Assembly: GCF_000055945.1 (NCBI RefSeq)
Contig: NC_008011.1
Span: 863,501 to 927,500, forward strand
From: Lawsonia intracellularis PHE/MN1-00
Lineage (GTDB): Bacteria; Desulfobacterota; Desulfovibrionia; Desulfovibrionales; Desulfovibrionaceae
Direction: 5' to 3'
Length of the DNA: 64,000 nucleotides
The first letter of the stretch is position 1, and each line of letters opens with the position of its first letter. Shown in pieces: positions 34,890-44,681 of this stretch. The notes beneath the pieces are model-generated. The model made no database searches, was not told the DNA's origin, and saw nothing but the letters and a program-made list of their open reading frames with translations. Both the position numbers and the translations under genes were made by a program.

Positions 34890-36074
34890 ATGTATAATAT
34901 GCCCAAAGGATTTCGTTTTGCTACAGCTAGAGCTGGGTTCCGTAGAGCATACTGTAATGACACAGCTCTTGTTGTTAGTGAAACACCTGCTGTTGCTGCA
35001 GGCACGTTTACTTTGCACAAATTCCCAGCAGCTCCTGTCCAAATAGGAAAGGAAAGACTATCTAATAATCTAACAATGCGAGCTATTCTTATCAATTCAG
35101 GACAAGCCAATGCTTGTACTGGCTATGAAGGATTAAAAAACTGTCGCCACACTCTTGAACTCCTTTCTAATGCTATTGGTTTTAATTCACAAAATATTTT
35201 ACCTGCCTCTACTGGAGTTATTGGTGTTCAATTCAACATGGCTCTCTGGGAAAAAGTTATTCCTGTCCTTATAGAACGACTAGGTAAAGATGGTCCAGAA
35301 GACTTTGCTAAAGCTATTATGACTACAGATGCTTTCCCTAAATTTACTCATAAAAAAGTTCAATTATCTCAAGGTACAATTAATATTGTAGCAATGGCCA
35401 AAGGTGCAGGAATGATCTGCCCACAGATGGCAACAATGCTAGCTGTTATACTTTGTGATGCTGACATTCAAGTAGAGTGTTGGAGAGAACTTATCTCCCA
35501 TACAGTAAACATAACATTCAACCGAATAACTGTTGATGGTGACACATCTACTAATGATACTGTTTATGCTCTTTCTAATGGCTGTTCTGGTATTTCTATT
35601 ACAAATAATGAATCATTGAATCTTCTTCAAGAGGGGCTTACGTCTATATTAAGCGAACTTGCTTATATGTTGGTACAAGATGGTGAGGGAGCCACAAAGG
35701 TTGGACATATTTATGTCACAGGTGCTTTATCTGACACCGACGCAGAGACTGTTGCACGTACCGTTGGCAACTCTCAACTTGTAAAAACAGCTCTTTTTGG
35801 CCAAGATGCTAATTGGGGCAGAATTATAGCAGCTATTGGGCGTAGTCATGCAACATTTGACCCACTAGCGGTTTGTGTTAAACTTTGTGGTGTAACTGTT
35901 TTTTTAAATGGTCAACCCACCAAAGATAACTTTGATGACATACTTAAAGAACCATTACAACAAAAAGATATCCTAATAGAAATTCAACTAGGACATGGAC
36001 CTGGTATGTATAAACTTCTAACCTCTGACTTAACACACGATTATATAACATGTAATTCAGCATATAGAAGCTAA
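34890..36074 (+). CDS. argJ: Bifunctional ornithine acetyltransferase/N-acetylglutamate synthase
   Basis: The 394-residue enzyme recycles the acetyl group in arginine synthesis. It has the N-terminal MPKGFRFATARAGFR and the self-cleavage site in CPQMATMLAVILCDADI, where the ATM threonine becomes the new N-terminus and nucleophile. FNRITVDGDTSTNDT and the C-terminal LFGQDANWGRIIAAIGRS follow. Length is typical. ATG 34899 is an alternative start. It stands alone, divergent from pyrK. Confidence 0.95.
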   Translation: MYNMPKGFRFATARAGFRRAYCNDTALVVSETPAVAAGTFTLHKFPAAPVQIGKERLSNNLTMRAILINSGQANACTGYEGLKNCRHTLELLSNAIGFNSQNILPASTGVIGVQFNMALWEKVIPVLIERLGKDGPEDFAKAIMTTDAFPKFTHKKVQLSQGTINIVAMAKGAGMICPQMATMLAVILCDADIQVECWRELISHTVNITFNRITVDGDTSTNDTVYALSNGCSGISITNNESLNLLQEGLTSILSELAYMLVQDGEGATKVGHIYVTGALSDTDAETVARTVGNSQLVKTALFGQDANWGRIIAAIGRSHATFDPLAVCVKLCGVTVFLNGQPTKDNFDDILKEPLQQKDILIEIQLGHGPGMYKLLTSDLTHDYITCNSAYRS

Positions 36075-36256
36075 CTTCCCATATATAAATTATAGAAAAA
36101 ATCTTTTTAAGAGTAATACTCTACTAGTAAAAAATTCTTAAACCTTACTTCTTAGCTATAACTTATAGTAATTTTATACAGTTATAATAATTATAAGTAG
36201 ATATCTTCTTATTATCTATATGTTTTTTAGTATAACTTTTGTATATCGAGCTTATT

Positions 36257-37204
36257 ATGCAACCTATTATAGTTAGTTCAAATGAGGCAGGACAAAAACT
36301 TTTTCAATTTTTAACTCGCCGTTTAACTGTACCCAAAAGCATATTACACCGCTGGATCCGTACAGGACAAACCCGTATTAATGGGAAACGTGTGACCCCC
36401 TTTACTATAGTAAACTTTAAAGACAAAATACGTATTCCACCTTTTGCATACGAATATAAAAAAAAAGATTTAACAACCTCTCTTATACATAATCAATATG
36501 ATATAAGCCCTATAAGCTCTCATACTACTTCTCCACTTCCCCCAGTTATAGCTCACTCCCCAGAGTTTATTATATTTTATAAGCCAGCTGGCCTAGCTGT
36601 TCATGGTGGGACAGGACAAACAGATAGTTTAGCTCACCGATTATCACAACATTATGCACATAGTACTTTTATGCCAACACCTGTACATAGATTAGATAAA
36701 GATACATCTGGGCTTCTTCTTGTTGCTAAAACATATAATAGTCTAAGATATTTTTCTGAACTTTTTGCTTCACATAGTACACAACTAACAAAAGAATATC
36801 TTGCATGGGTAGTTGGGATATGTCCATGGACTCAACCCATCTGCCTTGAAGATATCCTTACTAAAAAACAAAAACAGGATAACTATTCAAGACTTAATAG
36901 TTACCAAAATAAACTACAACAAACTTCAGCTCAAAAGGCTTCATTAACAGTACGTTGTATAAAACAGTATAAAGATAAAAGCCTATTACTTATCAAGCTT
37001 CATACTGGCCGTACACACCAAATTAGAATTCAACTTTCTATTCATGGTTTTCCAATTATTGGAGATAAAAAATATGGGAATACAATACGTTCTCACAATC
37101 TTAAACTTCATGCTTTCAGATTGAGTTTTCCAGGATATACGTTTACTATTCTTCCCTCATGGGATGATAAGTGGCAAGTTACTCAAGAAGATATACCTAA
37201 CTAA
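36257..37204 (+). CDS. RluC/RluD-family 23S rRNA pseudouridine synthase
   Basis: The protein (315 residues from ATG 36257; a TTG six codons upstream is less likely) has an N-terminal S4 RNA-binding domain (about 10-75, KSILHRWIRTGQTRINGKR). A pseudouridine synthase domain follows, with the catalytic aspartate in HRLDKDTSGLLLVAK. The C-terminal KLHTGRTHQIRIQLSIHGFPI and GDKKYG are also typical. It isomerises specific uridines in large-subunit rRNA; whether C- or D-type sites is undecided. It is a single gene with a weak hairpin terminator after it. Confidence 0.92.
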   Translation: MQPIIVSSNEAGQKLFQFLTRRLTVPKSILHRWIRTGQTRINGKRVTPFTIVNFKDKIRIPPFAYEYKKKDLTTSLIHNQYDISPISSHTTSPLPPVIAHSPEFIIFYKPAGLAVHGGTGQTDSLAHRLSQHYAHSTFMPTPVHRLDKDTSGLLLVAKTYNSLRYFSELFASHSTQLTKEYLAWVVGICPWTQPICLEDILTKKQKQDNYSRLNSYQNKLQQTSAQKASLTVRCIKQYKDKSLLLIKLHTGRTHQIRIQLSIHGFPIIGDKKYGNTIRSHNLKLHAFRLSFPGYTFTILPSWDDKWQVTQEDIPN

Positions 37205-37236
37205 TTTAATTATGAGATATTATATAACTTGTTACA

Positions 37237-37264
37237 ACAATAGCATATTGTAGATATTTTTTTT
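37237..37264 (+). terminator. Weak hairpin terminator candidate
   Basis: A six-base stem ACAATA-GCA-TATTGT (37237-37251) is followed by AGATATTTTTTTT. It lies 33 bases behind the pseudouridine synthase stop. The stem is short and AT-rich, so support is limited. Confidence 0.45.
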
Positions 37265-37345
37265 ATACCTTATAGTAACTAGCAAATTATATTGTAATAG
37301 CTAAAACAACATTATATGTTTTCCAAAAGATAACTGGGACTATTC

Positions 37346-38116
37346 ATGAAGTACATGCTTTCTCTATGGATTAATATCTTATTTTGCTTTTTTTTTATTG
37401 TAAATCCAATATATGCTGAAAAAAAAGAACATTATATTAATGGAATTGACGCTCATTATCCACCTTTTAGTTTTATAGATGAACATGGGGATCCTACAGG
37501 ATTTGATGTCGAAGCACTTAATTGGATTGCAAACAAACTAGGCTTTACAGTTGAACATCGTCCTATAAGTTGGGATGGAATTATTCCTGCACTTCTTGCA
37601 AAAAAAATTGATATGATCTGCTCAGGAATGAGTATTTCTCCAGAACGTGAAAAAAATATTCTTTTTACAAGACCATATTGGATAACACAAAAAATACTTA
37701 TTGTTCATAAAGATAGTAAATTAACTCCTGAAGAAATTTTTTATGGAGAAAATATCATAGTAGGAGTACAATGTGGTACAAATGAAGCAACGTTTCTTGA
37801 AAAAGAGCTAAAAAACAAAGGTTATAAATATAAATTACGCTATTATGACTCTTCACCTCTTGTAATTAAAGACTTGCTTAATGGAAGAATTAATGCCGCA
37901 GTCATGGATTGCCTTCCTGTTGATAATGCTATTAAACATAATAAAGCTATAAAAAAGCTTTATATCATAGATTATAGCGATGCCTTTGGTGTTGCTGTTA
38001 GAAAAGAAAACACTCAACTAGCAAAACGTATTGAAGATGGGTTTCTACTTTTACAGGCTGATCCATTTTGGGAAACACTAAAGCAAAAGTATCTACCTTT
38101 AAGAGAAAACCCTTAG
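37346..38116 (+). CDS. Polar amino-acid ABC transporter, periplasmic substrate-binding protein
   Basis: The 256-residue protein has a signal peptide (1 to about 24, ending IYA). It also has the bacterial extracellular solute-binding family 3 core: IDAHYPPFSFIDEHGDPTGFDVEALNWIA, DMICSGMSISPEREKNILFTRPYW and GVQCGTNEATFLEKEL. It captures a polar or basic amino acid in the periplasm; the ligand is not readable from sequence. It is the first of four genes forming one importer (binding protein, permease, ATPase, permease). Confidence 0.93.
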   Translation: MKYMLSLWINILFCFFFIVNPIYAEKKEHYINGIDAHYPPFSFIDEHGDPTGFDVEALNWIANKLGFTVEHRPISWDGIIPALLAKKIDMICSGMSISPEREKNILFTRPYWITQKILIVHKDSKLTPEEIFYGENIIVGVQCGTNEATFLEKELKNKGYKYKLRYYDSSPLVIKDLLNGRINAAVMDCLPVDNAIKHNKAIKKLYIIDYSDAFGVAVRKENTQLAKRIEDGFLLLQADPFWETLKQKYLPLRENP

Positions 38117-38133
38117 CCAACTTATATTTATTT

Positions 38134-38166
38134 AATATAATCTTTATATATGAAGGGGATTATATT
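38134..38166 (+). repeat. AT-rich inverted repeat over the permease ribosome site
   Basis: AATATAATC (38134-38142) is the reverse complement of GATTATATT (38158-38166). The loop carries most of the Shine-Dalgarno sequence GAAGGGG in front of the permease start (38172). It may stabilise the binding-protein mRNA or tune permease translation; this is inference. Confidence 0.4.
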
Positions 38167-38171
38167 TTAAA

Positions 38172-38870
38172 ATGTTGAATATTTCCTCTGAACTACTACA
38201 TTCTATTAATATTATTATAGAAGCTCTTCCTAATATTTTCCAAGGAAGTTTAGTTACTATAATAACTGTACTTCTAGCCCTTTTTATTGGACTTATTCTT
38301 GGTATACCAATGGCAATTTTACAAGTATATGGACCACCATATATTAGGTATAGTATTCAAATTTACTGTTGGTTTTTTAGAGGAGTCCCTATTCTACTCC
38401 TCTTATTTCTTTTTTACTTTGGTCTCTTTGAACTTCTTCAACTTAACTTCTCTGCAGTCACTACCTCATGTATTGTCCTTGGGATTGCAAGTTCAAGTTA
38501 TCAAACACAAATAATCAGAAGTGCTATCCAAATGATACCTTCTGGTCAACTAAAAGCAGCAAAAGCTCTTGGAATGACCAGTACTCAAGCTATCCTTGTA
38601 ATTATTCTACCACAAGCATTAAGGTTATCAATCCCTGGTTGGTCAAACGAATACTCTATCCTTCTTAAAGATTCTGCCATATGTTTTGTTCTTGGGACAC
38701 CAGAGATTATGGCACAGACACAATTTGTAGCTTCAAGAACATATGAACACTTACTACTATATATTGTTGCAGGAATCCTTTATTTCCTTATTACACTTAT
38801 AGGTGTTTCCTTACTCCGTCGACTTGAACAATATCTTTATCTTCCTGGATATACTGCCTCTCTCCATTAA
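38172..38870 (+). CDS. Polar amino-acid ABC transporter permease 1 (HisM/GlnP type)
   Basis: This 232-residue membrane protein has about five transmembrane helices. The family motifs are QGSLVTIITVLLALFIGLILGIP, WFFRGVPILLLLFLFYFGL and the EAA-type loop AAKALGMTSTQAILVIILPQALRLSIPGW that docks on the ATPase. It follows the binding protein by 55 bp and is followed 10 bp later by the ATPase gene. A second, different permease closes the operon, so the pore is probably a heterodimer. Confidence 0.93.
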   Translation: MLNISSELLHSINIIIEALPNIFQGSLVTIITVLLALFIGLILGIPMAILQVYGPPYIRYSIQIYCWFFRGVPILLLLFLFYFGLFELLQLNFSAVTTSCIVLGIASSSYQTQIIRSAIQMIPSGQLKAAKALGMTSTQAILVIILPQALRLSIPGWSNEYSILLKDSAICFVLGTPEIMAQTQFVASRTYEHLLLYIVAGILYFLITLIGVSLLRRLEQYLYLPGYTASLH

Positions 38871-38880
38871 GGATGTCTTT

Positions 38881-39756
38881 ATGATAGATTCTACATATCC
38901 TATTCTCTATGTTAAAAATATTACAAAATCATTTAATAATAAACTGATTCTTAATAATATATCGGTTAACATTAATAAGGGCGACATTAAAGTGTTGATT
39001 GGCCCTTCAGGTGCTGGGAAAAGTACTTTTCTCCAATGTCTTAACTGCCTCATTTTACCTGATAGCGGAGGTATTTACCTATATGGAGATAAAATCGATT
39101 TATCAAATCACTATAGCTTATCTGAATTACGTAAAAAAGTTGGAATGATTTTTCAAGACTTTAATCTATTTGATCACCTAACCACAGAAGAAAATATTTC
39201 GATTGCTTTACGTAAAGTAGCTAATTATTCTTATAAAGCTGCAAGAGAAAGAGCATTAGAAGAACTTGCACAAGTAGGATTAATAGACAAAGCAAATCTA
39301 TACCCTGCACAACTTTCTGGAGGACAAAAACAACGTTTAGCAATTGCACGTGCTTTGGCAATGGAACCTAATGTTATGCTACTTGATGAACCAACTTCAG
39401 CTCTTGATCCTAAATTAACATGTGAAGTCCTAACTGTTATCCAAAAATTAGCTAATAATGGTATGACAATGGTGATTACAACACATCAGATGGACTTTGC
39501 CTGTGCTATTGCTACAGATATTCTATTTATGGAACATGGTGAAATTGTTGAGCAAGGTTCACCATGTCAACTTCTCTCTCCAGAGGCTCAAACAAGAACA
39601 AATGGCTTCTTCAAATCTTTTATTTCTCCTCTTCAAAGTAATTCATTATCTATAGAGAAACCATCTATCAGCATGTTACTTTCAGGAGATCTTTCTCATG
39701 ATCTAACTAATAGTGGTACAGAATCCATTTCTTTCCCTGAAAAAAACGAAAATTAA
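38881..39756 (+). CDS. Polar amino-acid ABC transporter ATP-binding protein
   Basis: The product has 291 residues from ATG 38881, with AAGGATG upstream; the longer frame from 38803 overlaps the permease and is rejected. It has Walker A GPSGAGKST, the Q-loop FQDFNLFDHL, the signature LSGGQKQRLAIARAL, Walker B VMLLDEPTSALD and the H-loop THQMDFA. It energises the importer. It is about 45 residues longer than usual GlnQ/HisP proteins; the extra C-terminal tail is Ser/Leu-rich and of unknown use. Confidence 0.95.
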   Translation: MIDSTYPILYVKNITKSFNNKLILNNISVNINKGDIKVLIGPSGAGKSTFLQCLNCLILPDSGGIYLYGDKIDLSNHYSLSELRKKVGMIFQDFNLFDHLTTEENISIALRKVANYSYKAARERALEELAQVGLIDKANLYPAQLSGGQKQRLAIARALAMEPNVMLLDEPTSALDPKLTCEVLTVIQKLANNGMTMVITTHQMDFACAIATDILFMEHGEIVEQGSPCQLLSPEAQTRTNGFFKSFISPLQSNSLSIEKPSISMLLSGDLSHDLTNSGTESISFPEKNEN

Positions 39757-39757
39757 T

Positions 39758-40444
39758 ATGCTGTTAGATATTACATTTATTACCCAGACTGTTGTACCTA
39801 CTCTTAATAAAGGTCTACTGGTATCTATTGCTTTAATTATTCCATCAGCTATTATTGGTTTTCTACTTGGTGTTTGTATAGGTATAATTCGTGTATTCGG
39901 AAAACGTTGGTTACAACGTTTAGGAAATATATTCACTCTCATTTTCCGAGGAGTTCCCCTTACCGTCCAACTTATGATTTTATATTTTGGCCTTCCTAAT
40001 ATAAATATTTATTTTGAACCATATATTGCAGCAGTTATTGGATTTACCCTATGTACTGGTGCATACCAATCAGAATATATCCGTGGAGCATTGCTCTCAA
40101 TAAAAAAAGGACAACTCCAAGCAGCTTATGCTCTTGGCTTCACTCGACTAAAAGCTATACTTTTTATTATTATTCCTCAAGCTACACGATATGCTTTACC
40201 AGGATGTGGAAATGAGCTTGTTTATCTTATAAAATATTCTTCTCTTGCATACCTTATCACATGTATAGAGCTCACAGGTGAGGCAAAAATTCTTGTCTCT
40301 CAAACAGTTAAGCCCATGGAAATATATTTTATAGCAGCTATATACTATTTAAGCTTTGTTTCTATTGCTACCTGGATACTAAAAAAATTAGAAACACTGT
40401 ATGCTATCCCAGGGTTTGGCAAAAAACATATCGACTACTTATAA
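39758..40444 (+). CDS. Polar amino-acid ABC transporter permease 2
   Basis: The product has about 228 residues from ATG 39758, one base after the ATPase stop; a GTG 15 codons upstream inside the ATPase gene is possible. It has five to six hydrophobic helices and the motifs KGLLVSIALIIPSAIIGFLLG, IFRGVPLTVQLMILYFGLP and AAYALGFTRLKAILFIIIPQATRYALPG. It pairs with permease 1 in the same importer. The order binding protein-permease-ATPase-permease is compact and on one strand. Confidence 0.92.
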   Translation: MLLDITFITQTVVPTLNKGLLVSIALIIPSAIIGFLLGVCIGIIRVFGKRWLQRLGNIFTLIFRGVPLTVQLMILYFGLPNINIYFEPYIAAVIGFTLCTGAYQSEYIRGALLSIKKGQLQAAYALGFTRLKAILFIIIPQATRYALPGCGNELVYLIKYSSLAYLITCIELTGEAKILVSQTVKPMEIYFIAAIYYLSFVSIATWILKKLETLYAIPGFGKKHIDYL

Positions 40445-40508
40445 CATATACTATACTAAAAAAACTTCTCTTATGTTATCTAAAAGTAGTTAAATGAAGG
40501 ATCTCCTC

Positions 40509-42314
40509 ATGCCTATCCAAGAAAATATTAGAAACTTTAGTATTATTGCCCACATTGATCACGGGAAATCTACTCTTGCAGATCGGATCCTTGAATATAC
40601 TAACCTTGTTTCGGATAGAGAAAAACGTGACCAATATCTAGATAAAATGGAGTTAGAAAGGGAAAGAGGTATTACAATTAAAGCACAAACAGTGCGAATT
40701 CCATATATAACTGCTGATGGAAAAACTTACATATTAAACCTTATTGATACACCTGGTCATGTAGATTTTAATTACGAAGTCTCTCGTTCTTTATCAGCCT
40801 GTGAAGGATCACTACTTGTTATAGATACTACTCAAGGAGTAGAAGCCCAAACTCTTGCCAATGTATACTTAGCTCTAGAACATAACCATGAGGTTATTCC
40901 TATCCTTAATAAAATTGATCTTCCTAGTGCTGATATAGAAAAAGTTAAAGCTGAAATTGAAGAAACTATTGGACTTGATTGCTCGACCGCTATCTCTATA
41001 AGCGCAAAAACAGGGTTAGGAGTAGATAGTGTTCTTGAGGCTATTGTTCAACAACTACCAGCACCAAAAGGAGATCCAAACAACCCACTAAAAGCTCTGA
41101 TATTTGACTCATGGTATGATGCATATCAAGGTGTTGTTGTACTTTTTCGTATAATGGATGGAACAATAAAAAAAAATGATATAATAAAACTTTTTTCAAC
41201 AGAAAAAAGTTACGAAATTACTCGACTAGGAGTTTTTTCTCCAGAAGCAATAGATATCCCACAACTTTCTGCTGGAGAAGTAGGATTTTTATGTGGTAAT
41301 ATCAAAACACTAGGTGACGCTAAAGTTGGCGATACGATTACACTTCTTCATAATCCCTGTACCAAAGCAATCCCAGGATTTAAAGAAATTCAACCTGTGG
41401 TATTCTGTGGGCTTTATCCATCTGAATCAAGTGATTATGATATACTTAAAGCAGCATTAGAAAAACTTCAACTTAATGACGCAGCATTTTCATGGGAGCC
41501 AGAAACATCACAAGCTTTAGGATTTGGTTTTCGTTGTGGATTTCTTGGTTTATTACACATGGAAATTATTCAAGAACGTCTTGAGAGAGAATTTCAAGTA
41601 GAACTTATTGCTACTGCTCCCTCAGTTATTTATAAAGTTGAAACAACTGACGGGAAAATACAAGAAATTGATAATCCATCAAAACTCCCTGAACTAGGGA
41701 AAATTGTTCACTTATATGAACCATATGTTCATATTGATATTCATGTCCCAAGTGAATTTGTTGGAAATGTTCTTAAATTATGTGAAGAAAAAAGAGGTAT
41801 ACAAAAAAATATTGCTTATCCTGCTCAACAACGTGTAATTATTACATATGAACTCCCGTTCTCTGAAATTGTTTTTGATTTTTTTGACCGTCTTAAGTCA
41901 GCAACAAAAGGATATGCCTCTATGGACTATGAAGTCATAGACTACCGCATATCTAATCTTGTACGTCTTGATATTTTACTAAATGGTGAACCTGTTGATG
42001 CGCTTGCTGTTATTGTTCATCGCGATAAAGCATATCACTATGGCCGCTCATTGGCTATCAAACTCAAAAAAACTATTCCTAGACAAATGTTTGAAGTAGC
42101 AATCCAAGCAGCTATTGGCCAAAAAGTTATTGCTCGAGAATCAATCTCTGCTCTACGTAAAAATGTAACTGCTAAATGCTACGGAGGAGATATAACACGC
42201 AAACGTAAATTATTAGAAAAGCAAAAAGAAGGTAAAAAACGAATGAAACGGATGGGGAATGTAGAACTACCCCAAGAAGCGTTTCTTGCAGCACTACAAA
42301 TGGGAGACGATTAG
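40509..42314 (+). CDS. lepA: Elongation factor 4 (LepA), ribosome back-translocating GTPase
   Basis: The protein (601 residues from ATG 40509, with GAAGGA upstream; a weaker ATG lies at 40494) has the GTPase G1 [10 protein letters not shown]3 DTPGHVDF and G4 NKIDLP motifs, EF-G-like domains II, III and V, and the LepA-specific C-terminal domain ([26 protein letters not shown]). It acts on stalled or mis-translocated ribosomes. Length is standard. It follows the ABC operon by about 60 bp on the same strand. Confidence 0.97.
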   Translation: MPIQENIRNFSIIAHIDHGKSTLADRILEYTNLVSDREKRDQYLDKMELERERGITIKAQTVRIPYITADGKTYILNLIDTPGHVDFNYEVSRSLSACEGSLLVIDTTQGVEAQTLANVYLALEHNHEVIPILNKIDLPSADIEKVKAEIEETIGLDCSTAISISAKTGLGVDSVLEAIVQQLPAPKGDPNNPLKALIFDSWYDAYQGVVVLFRIMDGTIKKNDIIKLFSTEKSYEITRLGVFSPEAIDIPQLSAGEVGFLCGNIKTLGDAKVGDTITLLHNPCTKAIPGFKEIQPVVFCGLYPSESSDYDILKAALEKLQLNDAAFSWEPETSQALGFGFRCGFLGLLHMEIIQERLEREFQVELIATAPSVIYKVETTDGKIQEIDNPSKLPELGKIVHLYEPYVHIDIHVPSEFVGNVLKLCEEKRGIQKNIAYPAQQRVIITYELPFSEIVFDFFDRLKSATKGYASMDYEVIDYRISNLVRLDILLNGEPVDALAVIVHRDKAYHYGRSLAIKLKKTIPRQMFEVAIQAAIGQKVIARESISALRKNVTAKCYGGDITRKRKLLEKQKEGKKRMKRMGNVELPQEAFLAALQMGDD

Positions 42315-42409
42315 TACTATAGACTACCCAACTAGCATAATAATATAATAATACAAGGGATTGTGATAATTGAAAGTGCTGTATTTAAAAAAATATCAAG
42401 AGAAGCATA

Positions 42410-43280
42410 TCATGTATATACATAATATTTTTCAGCAATAATATAAGCTATAATACCTTTTGGCATAGCTACAATTAATACTATAACACCTACCAACTTA
42501 CTATTCAAACCTAGTAATGTAAAACAACAGTAAGTTATCAATGGTTGAATAGCTAATTTAAGAATATGTACTGGTAAATGTTGTATAAACCAGCCTGCTA
42601 CAAAACCCTCTGAAGAAGACAATTGTGCTGTCAAAATCATACCTATACAAAACAATGCACAGAGTGCTGCCGTTCCACCAAGTATAGTAGCCATAGTTAA
42701 TAGCGGAGTTGGTATAAAAAAACTAGTAATATTCCATAATCCAACAAGAATGGAATCTAAAAATACTGGATTTCTCATAAAAGAAAAAAACTTTTGTAAA
42801 GCAATCCATTGTGTTTCTGATTTATCTTCAAATAACCTTAGCTACCCATCTACAAAGAGTAAAATAAACGAACTAAAGACAGTTAATAAACCTCCTATAG
42901 CAACAGCGATTGTATCTCCTGGGAACAATAGTGCTACTATTGGTACTCCCATAAGCCCTGCATTATAAAAACTTGCCAATGATATCAAAATGATATTTTC
43001 TTCAAATATTTTTTTTAAGAAAAAGAAAAATACTATATGCTATAAGATAGGTGACAACTATATCTAATAAAATCCCCAAAATAAACGTTGAAAAAAACTC
43101 ACCAGGTTCTATTCTTACTAATTTATAAAAAACAATGCATGGTAAAGCTACGTTATATGTAAACTGATTAAGACCTACGGAAAGACTTGCAGGCAAAAAT
43201 CCTGAATAGTAAGTAAGTGCTCCAAAAAGAATAATACCAAAAATAGGAATAAGAGTTGTAATAATATCCAATTGAATCAC
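42410..43280 (-). pseudogene. Broken AEC-family (auxin efflux carrier-like) transporter
   Basis: Two pieces of one membrane transporter remain. The N-terminal part (43280-43002) starts at ATG and contains IFGIILFGALTYYSGFLPA and LNQFTYNVALPCIVFYKL. It is thrown out of frame at an A8 run near 43013. In the restored frame the protein continues (SLASFYNAGLMGVPIVALLF, an AEC hallmark) until an in-frame TAG near 42842. After that it reads on in the same frame through MRNPVFLDSI to a normal C-terminus at 42410. So there is one frameshift plus one nonsense codon. Read-through or slippage is conceivable but two lesions favour decay. Confidence 0.85.
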
Positions 43281-43348
43281 TTAGTATAAGTTATGTACTA
43301 TATAAATTTTTATCTTTCTATAACACTATATGATGCTACTATATAAAA

Positions 43349-44545
43349 CTATTTCTTTAATAATAGTTCAATTTCTTCACGAATAACTCGTACAGCTGCT
43401 TCAGCAGCAAATTTATCAATCTCTGGCTGCAATCTATCAACCACTTCTTTTACAAGTATATCCATCTGCAAAGAATTATCTATCTTTTCATCTATAGAAT
43501 TAAAACGCATCACATTTGAATCTTGTAACTCCTCTACTTCTGACTCATGAGCCATAATAATTAACTCTAATGCACTTACTCTTTGCTTAAGAGCCTGAGA
43601 CTCATTTTCTAACTGTTGGATTCTAACATTCAACTCATCTATAACTGTATTAGTAACAGAAGGAAGTACACTACTAACTTCTAAAGTTGTATCAGAAGAT
43701 TGCACCTTTTTTGCAGCTGTCTCCATTACTCTAGAATCATTACTACTAATTTGAATCTCTTCAGAAGATACTGCTGATAGTGATTGTGGCACATTACTAT
43801 TATTATCTAGTAGATTCTTTTCATTTGCTAAAAATGCTGGATCTTTTACTGCATCAAGAATAGCCTCAACTTCTCCTTTATCTTTATCTGATAGTATATG
43901 TTCTACATTTGTTACATCTTCAACCACAACATCAGGTAACGTCTTATCAATATCTTCTAACTGATTAGGACTCTCCTCTTGTTCAACTACATCCACAATT
44001 TTTTTAGGTGAAATATCAACAGTAGAGTCTAAGTCTTCTTCCATAAGTAAATCATCTAGGTCATCAAGGCCATCAAGTGCCTTTTCTAAAAAGTTTGTTT
44101 TATCTTCATTAGTCGAAAATTCTAATTGACCTAAATTCAAACTTGCATTGGATGATTCTTTTTGATTTTTAATTGGCTCTTTTTCTTCTTCACTGAATAA
44201 ATTATCAAGCAGCGCATCTAAATCTTCTGGGTCAGAGTCTATTTTACTTAAAACATTTGTTTCAACCTTTTCTTCTCCAAGATTATCAAGAAGATCTTCA
44301 CTATCAATATCAACTTGTTGAGAGTTATTTTCTTCTTTTACCTCTTCAGACTCTTCTGCAAAAAGTTCATCTAAGTCCGGAATATCCTCTAATGAAATGG
44401 GATCATCATTACTAAGTATATCTGAAAGCTGTGAATCAAAGTCAACTTTTTCAGAATCCTGACTTTCACTTTTGTCAGAAGATTGAACAATATCTACTAA
44501 GTCAATGATATCATCTAGTGACTCAAGAGTTGCATCTTTTGCCAT
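43349..44545 (-). CDS. Acidic, low-complexity protein with C-terminal coiled coil, function unknown
   Basis: I do not recognise a named family. The 398-residue protein has a very acidic, probably disordered N-terminal two thirds. It repeats short motifs of the type DLDxLLDNLxxEE (for example DIPDLDELFAEE, DSEDLLDNLGEE, DLDALLDNLFSEEE, DDLDDLLMEEDL). A predicted coiled coil follows (about residues 300-345: IQQLENESQALKQRVSALEL). The last 35 residues form an amphipathic helix, VVDRLQPEIDKFAAEAAVRV then IREEIELLLKK. No signal peptide or membrane segment is present. The arrangement resembles polar-organising or scaffold proteins; see findings. Confidence 0.7.
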   Translation of the reverse strand: MAKDATLESLDDIIDLVDIVQSSDKSESQDSEKVDFDSQLSDILSNDDPISLEDIPDLDELFAEESEEVKEENNSQQVDIDSEDLLDNLGEEKVETNVLSKIDSDPEDLDALLDNLFSEEEKEPIKNQKESSNASLNLGQLEFSTNEDKTNFLEKALDGLDDLDDLLMEEDLDSTVDISPKKIVDVVEQEESPNQLEDIDKTLPDVVVEDVTNVEHILSDKDKGEVEAILDAVKDPAFLANEKNLLDNNSNVPQSLSAVSSEEIQISSNDSRVMETAAKKVQSSDTTLEVSSVLPSVTNTVIDELNVRIQQLENESQALKQRVSALELIIMAHESEVEELQDSNVMRFNSIDEKIDNSLQMDILVKEVVDRLQPEIDKFAAEAAVRVIREEIELLLKK

Positions 44546-44681
44546 ATTGGCCTCTATTAATAATGTTTATTAATCATCCCTTCTAACAGATATATAGAAC
44601 TATAGTAGTTATAAGATTCAAAAATAAATAACAGTTATACTTATATACTTATACTATAGTTTTACCTATGCCATATTTTTT

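Noticed and set aside
38803-38880. Upstream extension of the ABC ATPase
   Set aside because: It overlaps the permease gene, and ATG 38881 has a clear ribosome site and the normal family N-terminus.
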